DNA from: CAZEER01 sp964586315
GTDB taxonomy: Bacteria; Fidelibacterota; Marinisomatia; Marinisomatales; UBA1611
Length of the DNA stretch: 12,705 nucleotides
Assembly: GCA_964586315.1 (NCBI GenBank)
Contig: CAZPHE010000062.1
Span: forward strand, 1-12,705
Reading direction: 5' to 3'
The position numbers were made by a program, and so were the translations under genes. This document shows positions 6,359-12,705 of the stretch, in pieces (the stretch's first letter is position 1; the number at the start of each line of letters is the position of its first letter). The notes beneath the pieces are model-generated. The model saw only the letters and a program-made list of their open reading frames with translations. It was not told the DNA's origin and searched no databases.

Positions 6359-8092
6359 ATGATTAAAAACATCACATTATTATTTTTCTTGATAATATTT
6401 CTAGGTTGCGATACCGAAAAACAATCAGCAGATATTATTATAATCGCTCCATCTTATACTATGGATAAAAATCAACCATGGGCTAGCTCTGTAGTGATCA
6501 AGGGGAATAAAATTATTTTTGTCGGAGATAAAGAAGGTGCACTATTTTATAAAACTAATTTAACACAGATGATTGAAATCTCTAATGGAATGGTATTGCC
6601 GGGGTTTATCGATTCACATGTGCATCTGTTGTCAGGAGGCATTGAAATGAATGACTGTCGATTACATGATTTAAAAACTCCTGCTCAAATATTTAAAACC
6701 GTCCAAGAATATATTGTTCTCCATTCAAAGAATGAATGGATTCGCGGTAGCGGATGGAATCTTCCAATATTTCCTGATGGAAATCCTCGAAAGGAATGGT
6801 TAGATGAAATTAGTATAGATATACCTATATTTTTAGTATCTGCAGATGCACATTCTGCCTGGGTTAATTCCAAGGCACTGGCTATAGCTGGTATCAATGC
6901 ACAAACACCTGACCCAGTCAATGGTCGAATTGAGCGTGACCCTAAAACTAAAGAACCTTCTGGAGTATTACGTGAGAATGCAATGGGATTAATACAACCA
7001 TTTTTGCCATCATATACTAAAAGTCAAATTGATAATGGACTACAGTTTGGAGTTAAAGAAGCTAATCGTTTTGGAATCACTGCAATTTTGGATGCTGGAA
7101 CGGAGGGGTATGCATCTAATGATTCTATCCATGGTAGTTATGATGGTTTAGATTCTTACAGAGAAGGAACACTAAATAAAAAAATTTCTATACGTGTGGC
7201 AGCATCCCTATATGCTTTTCCTGAAACTTGGAAAAGTGATTTTATAAATTTAAAAAACCGCAGATTCAATAATGATTTAGGTACAATGAATACCGTAAAA
7301 ATTTTTTCAGATGGCGTTATCGAAGGTGGTACAGCTGCATTATTAGAACCGTACCTAGGTACCAATGATCGTGGCATTTTAAATTGGAATCCAGACACCT
7401 TGAAAAAGGCCGTTACCGAGTTTGATAAAGAGGGATTTCAGATCCATGTTCATGCAATTGGTGATTGGGGAATAAGAAGTACATTAGATGCATTTGAGTT
7501 TGCTATGAAGTATAACGGAAAAGAAGATAAACGACACATGATGTCTCACATTCAGCTAATTCATCCTAGAGATATTCCTCGATTTAAAGATTTAAATATT
7601 ATTGCTAGTTTTCAAGCACTTTGGGCCTATCCTGATAAATACATTACAGATCTCACATTACCAGTATTAGGTCCTGTACGATCGAAGTGGAATTACCCCA
7701 TAAATAGTGTTGTGTCATCAGGTGGTCGGATAGCGGGTGGTAGCGATTGGACGGTCTCTTCTTTAAATCCACTTGATGCTATAGAAGTAGCTATTACAAG
7801 ACGCGAGCCTGGTCAAAGAGATGGGGATGCTTTGTTTCCGGAAGAAGGTGTCAAGTTGGAAACTATGTTATATGCTTATACTTTAGGTGGAGCATTGAGT
7901 CTTTTTAAAGAAAATGAAATTGGCTCTTTAGAAGTAGGCAAGTTAGCGGATATTATTATTCTGAATAGAAATCTATTCAAAATTCCAGTACATGAAATTC
8001 ATAATGCGTCAGTCCTTTTTACAATTTTTAATGGTGATGTCATATACAAAAAAGAGCAAAAGATAAATTTTTTATCGAAAGTAAATTATTAG
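6359..8092 (+). CDS. Amidohydrolase family 3 (YtcJ-like) metal-dependent hydrolase, predicted lipoprotein
   Basis: A 577-residue protein from ATG 6359, chosen because the lipoprotein signal MIKNITLLFFLIIFLGC then starts with Met-Ile-Lys; the in-frame TTG at 6335 would add an acidic octapeptide before it. Cys17 is the expected lipidated residue, although FLGC is a slightly loose lipobox. An N-terminal beta-sandwich half (ADIIII, VVIKGNKIIFVGD) leads to the barrel with the metal motif PGFIDSHVHL (His87, His89). Further ligands are in HVHAIGDWG (His363, His365), SHIQLIHP (His397) and GGSDW (Asp463), and the IFSDGVIEGGTAALLEPY stretch is typical of the YtcJ group. A closing KLADIIILNRN completes the fold. 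Known members deacylate N-substituted formamides or other amides; the substrate here is unknown. The next gene starts 3 bases after its stop, so the two are very likely co-transcribed. Confidence 0.9.
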   Translation: MIKNITLLFFLIIFLGCDTEKQSADIIIIAPSYTMDKNQPWASSVVIKGNKIIFVGDKEGALFYKTNLTQMIEISNGMVLPGFIDSHVHLLSGGIEMNDCRLHDLKTPAQIFKTVQEYIVLHSKNEWIRGSGWNLPIFPDGNPRKEWLDEISIDIPIFLVSADAHSAWVNSKALAIAGINAQTPDPVNGRIERDPKTKEPSGVLRENAMGLIQPFLPSYTKSQIDNGLQFGVKEANRFGITAILDAGTEGYASNDSIHGSYDGLDSYREGTLNKKISIRVAASLYAFPETWKSDFINLKNRRFNNDLGTMNTVKIFSDGVIEGGTAALLEPYLGTNDRGILNWNPDTLKKAVTEFDKEGFQIHVHAIGDWGIRSTLDAFEFAMKYNGKEDKRHMMSHIQLIHPRDIPRFKDLNIIASFQALWAYPDKYITDLTLPVLGPVRSKWNYPINSVVSSGGRIAGGSDWTVSSLNPLDAIEVAITRREPGQRDGDALFPEEGVKLETMLYAYTLGGALSLFKENEIGSLEVGKLADIIILNRNLFKIPVHEIHNASVLFTIFNGDVIYKKEQKINFLSKVNY

Positions 8093-8095
8093 TCT

Positions 8096-10066
8096 ATGCG
8101 ATATATGTTTATATTGATTGTTTTTGTATTATCATGTGAAAAAAATCCAAATAAGCTATTTTTACCTAGATTATTCTCCGATGGTATGGTTTTACAAAGA
8201 AATACTGAAACTTCTATTTGGGGTAAAACAGTACCTAATCAAAATGTAAAACTAATTGGTTCATGGGGCAGTGAGATGTCAACTAACTCTGATTTCAAGG
8301 GTAGTTGGGAGGTCTATTTAAATACACAAGATGCAGGCGGTCCACATTCAATAACCGTTTTGAGTGGCGAAGATACTTTAATTATTAATAATGTTTTAAT
8401 TGGAGAAGTTTGGCTTGCTTCAGGTCAATCAAATATGGAAATGCCATTGAAAGGCTGGTTACCTAATAATCCAGTTTTGAATTCAGATCAAGTCATTGCT
8501 GAAGCAGTATATCACAATATTAGAATGTTTTCAGTAGAGAAGAATTTTTCTATTACACCTATTAATTATCTAGGTGGTAGGTGGATACCTACATCCATAG
8601 AAACTGCGGGTGATTTTAGTGCAACAGCCTATTTTTTTGCTCTTAAACTTCGCCAAGAGTTAGATATGCCAATTGGTATTATTCATTCAAGCTGGGGTGG
8701 AACGCCAGCTGAAGCCTGGACAAGTGAAAGTAAGCTTAAAGATTTGGGATATTTTATAAAAATACTGGATAGTATAAAAGATCCCGAAATGGAAGAATTA
8801 TCTAAGGAATGGTTCCTCCAATGGCCCACTATTGAACTTCCCAGAAAGAATATTGAATGGGAAGATTTAAACTTATTTGACTCTAGGGTAAGTGATATTG
8901 ACTTAGATGACACTTATTGGGATAAAACTATGCTTCCTGGAAGATTTGATAATCTTATATCCGAAGAATTTGATGGTGCAGTTTGGTTTAGAAAAAATTT
9001 TGAAATTATAGATAACACATCTGATTATATTCTTAGAATTGGTTCTATAGATGATATGGATAAAATATTTATTAATGGTATAAATATTGGTGGTCTATCA
9101 GGATATGGGTTTTATAACACTCCTAGAGCGGTGCCCGTTCTGAGTTCAATATTAAATAAAGGTATGAACGCTATCGCAATTCGTGCCATTGATACGGGTG
9201 GTCCCGGAAGTTTTAATGGACCAATGACTTTATCAAATAATTCTGGTGAGGTGATATCTATTGAAGGAGAATGGAAATATAGACCAATAGCAGAAATATA
9301 TATGGATAAGTTTTTTATTTATCATTTGAATACTGATCTTTCGAAAAGACCTATTCATTCAAAATTAAATCCAAAATTACCTAGTGTTGTCTTTAATGGT
9401 ATGATAAATCCACTTATCCCTTATTCTATTAAAGGAGTAATTTGGTATCAAGGTGAAGCTAACGTGGGAAGGGATGAACAATACAAATCTTTATTCCCTG
9501 GTATGATATCAGATTGGCGTGATAAATGGGATAAGGACTTCCCTTTTTATTTTGTTCAAATTGCTCCTTTTAAATATAGTTCACGTAATCATGTCTCACA
9601 AAAATTAAGAGATGCTCAGCGACAGGCTTTAAAAGTTCCAAATACAGGTATGGTAGTCACCTTAGATATTGGAGATCCAAAAAATATACATCCTGCAAAT
9701 AAACAAGAAGTTGGAATAAGACTTGCAAAATTAGCACTCGCTAATGATTATGGATTTAAATTAATTTTTTCAGGGCCACTGTATTCACACTATGAAATCA
9801 TTGGAAATAAAGTTAAAATAAATTTTGATCATATTGGAAAAGGTTTAGTAATAAAAGAAAATATAAATCATGGATTTGAGATTGCGGGGGCTAATAAAAA
9901 ATATACAATAGCAGATGTAATTGTGAATAAGGATAATGTAGTGTTATCTTCTAAACGATTGAAACACCCAAAACATGTTCGCTATGCATGGTCAGATACA
10001 GTTTCGGCTACTTTATATAATTTAGAAGGTTTACCAGCTTCATCGTTTACGACTGAATTGGAATAA
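8096..10066 (+). CDS. Sialate O-acetylesterase-like SGNH hydrolase, predicted lipoprotein
   Basis: A 656-residue protein with a short lipoprotein signal (MRYMFILIVFVLSC, Cys14). Residues about 20-100 form the N-terminal beta domain (LPRLFSDGMVLQRN, SIWGKTVPNQNVKL). The split SGNH esterase domain starts at EVWLASGQSNMEMP with the catalytic Ser112, continues with IIHSSWGGTPAEAW and GVIWYQGEANVG, and closes with DIGDPKNIHPANKQEVG, where His532 is the expected catalytic His and Asp527 its neighbour. An inserted galactose-binding-like beta-sandwich lies at about 250-395 (AVWFRKNFEI, KIFINGINIGG, NAIAIRAIDTGG). This order and length fit the sialate 9-O-acetylesterase family, whose FCB members also remove acetyl groups from other glycans such as xylan. 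The gene has no clear Shine-Dalgarno and starts 3 bases after the amidohydrolase, suggesting translational coupling. The true acetylated substrate is unknown. Confidence 0.9.
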   Translation: MRYMFILIVFVLSCEKNPNKLFLPRLFSDGMVLQRNTETSIWGKTVPNQNVKLIGSWGSEMSTNSDFKGSWEVYLNTQDAGGPHSITVLSGEDTLIINNVLIGEVWLASGQSNMEMPLKGWLPNNPVLNSDQVIAEAVYHNIRMFSVEKNFSITPINYLGGRWIPTSIETAGDFSATAYFFALKLRQELDMPIGIIHSSWGGTPAEAWTSESKLKDLGYFIKILDSIKDPEMEELSKEWFLQWPTIELPRKNIEWEDLNLFDSRVSDIDLDDTYWDKTMLPGRFDNLISEEFDGAVWFRKNFEIIDNTSDYILRIGSIDDMDKIFINGINIGGLSGYGFYNTPRAVPVLSSILNKGMNAIAIRAIDTGGPGSFNGPMTLSNNSGEVISIEGEWKYRPIAEIYMDKFFIYHLNTDLSKRPIHSKLNPKLPSVVFNGMINPLIPYSIKGVIWYQGEANVGRDEQYKSLFPGMISDWRDKWDKDFPFYFVQIAPFKYSSRNHVSQKLRDAQRQALKVPNTGMVVTLDIGDPKNIHPANKQEVGIRLAKLALANDYGFKLIFSGPLYSHYEIIGNKVKINFDHIGKGLVIKENINHGFEIAGANKKYTIADVIVNKDNVVLSSKRLKHPKHVRYAWSDTVSATLYNLEGLPASSFTTELE

Positions 10067-10094
10067 ATAGCAAATTTATATTATCAACCAAAAA

Positions 10095-12527
10095 ATGAAA
10101 AAATATAGTTTTCTATTACTATTTATTATAAAAGTTCAAGCACAAGAGATGTCAACTATCAGTGGTTTTGTTCGTGATGATGCCAATGGAGAACCAATAT
10201 CCTTTGCGAATGTTTTTTTGAGTAATTCAGCATTAGGAGCTGCAACAAATCGTGATGGTTATTTTGTAATATCTGGAATTCCTCTAGGATTGTATGAGAT
10301 TAATGTGACGATGATGGGGTATGGTATATTCAAAAAGGATGTTGATCTATCTTATGGGGAACCGATACGGTTGGACATACGTCTGAAAGAAGAAGTTCTT
10401 AAAACCTCTGAAGTTTTAGTTACTGCGGAACGTCAAAAATTTGAAAGGTCTATGGAAAGTAGTCAGATTGCATTGGATTTAAGAGAGATTAACTCTGCTC
10501 CTGCATTCGTTGAGCCAGATATCTTTAGAACGTTGCAGATGTTACCAGGTGTCCAAACAACAAGTGATTTTTCAAGTGCGCTATACGTTAGAGGCAGTAC
10601 ACCAGATCAGAATCTAATCATGTTGGATGGTATTGCTGTGTACAATCCATACCACCTGGGAGGCATATTTTCTACATTTAACACAGATGCTATCAAGGAA
10701 GCGGATTTTCATGCTGGTGGATTTCCAGCAAGATATGGTGGAAGAATGGGGGCTATTCTCAATGTGGTTAATAGAGAAGGAAACACTGGGAACGTTACGG
10801 GATCAGCAAATATTTCATTAATTTCAAGCAAAGCACTTTTAGAAGGTCCTATTCCAAAATGGAAGGGGATGAAAGGATCATGGATGATTTCTGGTAGGAG
10901 AACTTATTTTGATAAGGTAGTGAATGCACTAAAGATTCCAATTGGGGAAAATAGAGACGGAACCGATACTTATTTCCAATTCCCTTATTATTTTTATGAC
11001 TATCAAATAAAAGCCAATTTAGATATTAATCAGGATCATCGCTTGACATATTCCCGCTTTTATGGAGATGATAAATTAAAATTTTCATTTGATGACCCTG
11101 TTGAAGTTGTGAGTAATGACAATGTCACTATTAATCAAGAATCAAAATTTAGTGTAGATTGGCCATGGGGTAACCACACGAATGGACTTACCTGGAGGTG
11201 GATTATTTCTCCAGAGATTGTAGCTAAAACATTTATATCGAACAGCCGTTATCGCTTTGACTTTGATCTTTCATTTCAGGATAAGAGTACCTATATATAT
11301 TCTGATTCAACAGTTATCAATTTCACAAATTTTACATTTAATATATATGATATAATAAAAGATAATACCATTGAGACCGAAATAGAGTGGAAACATTCAG
11401 AAGATCATCAGATTACAAGCGGATTCCAAATAAAGAGCATAGATTTTGATTTGGGACTTAGATTTGATATAGCTACACAAGACACATCCTTTTCATATAC
11501 TCCTCTTGCTTTAGAGGAAGCAACTAGAGAAATATCATTCTATGCACAGGACAGGTGGGAATTTTCAGATAAATTAAAGTTAAGAGCTGGAATACGCGCA
11601 ACGGACTATAATTTACATGATCAATTGTATTTTGACCCTAGAATAGGAATTAAATTTCATTATTCTGATGACATTGCTTTGAAAGGGAATTGGGGGATTT
11701 ATCACCAATTTTTAACTACAGCAAATAACCAAGATGAGAATCTAAGATTAGTGGAGCTATGGCTTGGTATTCCTAAAGAAAAACCTGCCAGTATATCTCA
11801 GCATATCATTGCGGGGATTGAATATATGTCTCCAAGAAACATTTTTTATAGACTGGAAATCTATCAAAAGGATTTTGATAACCTACTCACCCTTAAACAA
11901 GAAAATACAAATACGATTGAAGGTACATCATCTGATTCAACTACAAATGAATTTTGGGATACTAGAGGTAAAAGTAATGGAATTGAACTACTAATAAAAA
12001 AATCATCAGGCAAGTTCAATGGCTGGGTAGGTTATACATATTCAAAGACCAAATATTATACAGAACCAAGTGGTTGGCATTATCCAAATTTTGATAGAAC
12101 TCATACTTTAAATATTGTGGCAAATTATGAATTGAACTCTGATTTAGAATTGAGTGCAGCTTTAACCCAGTCAAGCGGAAATCCATACACGAATATTTTA
12201 GGACGTGTTTATAATTGGGAACAAAATTTATATAGTAATTCTTATTGGTATCCTATTGATAGTTATCTGGTTGGAGAAAAGAATACAGAGAGATACGATG
12301 ATTATTCTAGGATAGATGTCGGTATGACACGCAAAGGAGGAAACCTCTTTGGTTTAGAGTATGATACCTATTGGCAGATTTTGAACCTCACAAGACATGT
12401 GAATATTTTAAGTTACAGATATCGCACAAAAACAGATCCATTAACCGGAAATCAAGCTGGAGTACAGCGTCAGCCGATTCCTATGTTCCCTCTCATTTTT
12501 ACTTTCGGAGTTAAATTTGAATTTTAA
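10095..12527 (+). CDS. TonB-dependent outer membrane receptor with carboxypeptidase-regulatory-like N-terminal domain
   Basis: An 810-residue outer membrane protein. Residues 1-16 are a Sec signal (to KVQAQ). Residues about 20-98 are a carboxypeptidase-regulatory-like beta-sandwich (ISGFVRDDANGEPISFANV, NRDGYFVISGIPLGLYEI). EVLVTAERQ (106-114) is the usual linker into the plug. The plug, about 118-228, carries LQMLPGVQTTSDFSSALYVRG, QNLIMLDGIAVYNPYHLGG and GGFPARYGGRMGAILNV, all hallmarks of the family. The rest is a barrel of amphipathic strands ending in the aromatic FTFGVKFEF, as outer-membrane assembly requires. It is shorter than SusC-type receptors (usually about 1000 residues) and no SusD partner is visible, so a SusC label is not justified. 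A 28-base A-rich gap without a clear Shine-Dalgarno separates it from the esterase. The ligand is unknown; the hydrolase neighbours suggest an acylated or amide-bearing compound. Confidence 0.93.
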   Translation: MKKYSFLLLFIIKVQAQEMSTISGFVRDDANGEPISFANVFLSNSALGAATNRDGYFVISGIPLGLYEINVTMMGYGIFKKDVDLSYGEPIRLDIRLKEEVLKTSEVLVTAERQKFERSMESSQIALDLREINSAPAFVEPDIFRTLQMLPGVQTTSDFSSALYVRGSTPDQNLIMLDGIAVYNPYHLGGIFSTFNTDAIKEADFHAGGFPARYGGRMGAILNVVNREGNTGNVTGSANISLISSKALLEGPIPKWKGMKGSWMISGRRTYFDKVVNALKIPIGENRDGTDTYFQFPYYFYDYQIKANLDINQDHRLTYSRFYGDDKLKFSFDDPVEVVSNDNVTINQESKFSVDWPWGNHTNGLTWRWIISPEIVAKTFISNSRYRFDFDLSFQDKSTYIYSDSTVINFTNFTFNIYDIIKDNTIETEIEWKHSEDHQITSGFQIKSIDFDLGLRFDIATQDTSFSYTPLALEEATREISFYAQDRWEFSDKLKLRAGIRATDYNLHDQLYFDPRIGIKFHYSDDIALKGNWGIYHQFLTTANNQDENLRLVELWLGIPKEKPASISQHIIAGIEYMSPRNIFYRLEIYQKDFDNLLTLKQENTNTIEGTSSDSTTNEFWDTRGKSNGIELLIKKSSGKFNGWVGYTYSKTKYYTEPSGWHYPNFDRTHTLNIVANYELNSDLELSAALTQSSGNPYTNILGRVYNWEQNLYSNSYWYPIDSYLVGEKNTERYDDYSRIDVGMTRKGGNLFGLEYDTYWQILNLTRHVNILSYRYRTKTDPLTGNQAGVQRQPIPMFPLIFTFGVKFEF
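12507..12510 (+). promoter_or_regulatory. GGAG ribosome binding site for the TTG-started downstream gene
   Basis: GGAG at 12507-12510, inside the receptor's final codons, lies 6 bases before the TTG at 12517. It is among the better Shine-Dalgarno matches in the window, and it supports an unusual start codon there. Confidence 0.55.
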
Positions 12528-12705
12528 TCTTTTTTTAAAAAATTTATTTTTATCAACGCTATTAACTTTTTTTAGTTGTTTAGGAGAAAATTCATGGGAA
12601 GACTTGGAATCGAACTATGATCATGTACTAAATGTATTTGGATTAATTAGTTTAGATTCTTTGCAGTCTAGTTACGTTGGTTTATATAGTACAACTGACT
12701 TGGAT
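12517..12705 (+). CDS. N-terminal part of a DUF4249-like lipoprotein; 3' truncated by window edge
   Basis: An open frame from TTG 12517 overlaps the receptor's end by 11 bases and runs to the last base of the window (63 codons). The translation begins MNFNLFLKNLFLSTLLTFFSC, a lipoprotein signal with Cys21 as the expected lipidated residue, followed by an acidic stretch and then HVLNVFGLISLDSLQSS and YVGLYSTTDLD. The pattern of a short lipoprotein signal, then a beta-strand of the VxGxIS type and a second strand, resembles DUF4249-family proteins, which in Bacteroidota often follow a TonB-dependent receptor of this class. No in-frame ATG lies near the start, and GGAG sits at the right distance from the TTG. 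The gene is real on these grounds; the DUF4249 assignment is from memory and rests on few residues. It is probably a surface partner of the receptor. Confidence 0.7.
   Translation, partial: MNFNLFLKNLFLSTLLTFFSCLGENSWEDLESNYDHVLNVFGLISLDSLQSSYVGLYSTTDLD

Noticed and set aside
10095..12527. SusC-type receptor of a polysaccharide utilisation locus serving the glucanases
   Set aside because: The length of 810 residues is short for SusC, no SusD follows, and it is separated from the glucanases by two other units. A DUF4249-like partner suggests a different receptor class.

Overview
The window reads as a piece of an AT-rich genome of a marine member of the FCB supergroup. The best guess is Candidatus Marinimicrobia (SAR406) or a close neighbour such as an Ignavibacteria- or Calditrichota-type lineage. 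Two proteins end in a type IX secretion sorting domain with the YPNPFNP signature. The extended NPFNP form is, from memory, more typical of these non-Bacteroidota FCB lineages than of classical Bacteroidota. The window also holds several lipoproteins, a TonB-dependent receptor with an N-terminal carboxypeptidase-regulatory-like domain, and what looks like a DUF4249-type partner lipoprotein. All genes are on the + strand; no RNA gene, insertion sequence or CRISPR array is visible.

Region 1 (1-2743) is a beta-glucan degradation pair. A 5'-truncated GH16 glucanase (laminarinase type) with a C-terminal CBM-like beta-sandwich overlaps by 10 bases a GH5 glucanase carrying a CBM6 and a type IX sorting tail. 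Together they suggest extracellular or surface attack on laminarin-like beta-1,3-glucan.

Region 2 (2744-6253) holds two surface proteins of unknown function. The first is an acidic lipoprotein built of four Cys-bounded repeats of about 90 residues, followed by a clear intrinsic terminator. The second is a 600-residue type IX secretion cargo whose body I do not recognise.

Region 3 (6254-12705) is a tight gene run: an amidohydrolase family 3 lipoprotein, a sialate O-acetylesterase-like lipoprotein 3 bases downstream, a TonB-dependent receptor 28 bases downstream, and the start of a small lipoprotein that begins on a TTG inside the receptor's last codons. This looks like an uptake-and-trimming locus in which periplasmic or surface hydrolases remove acyl or amide groups from a ligand handled by the receptor. 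The ligand cannot be read from the sequence. No stretch longer than 300 bases lacks a gene; the two longest gaps (4286-4450 and 6254-6358) are described below.
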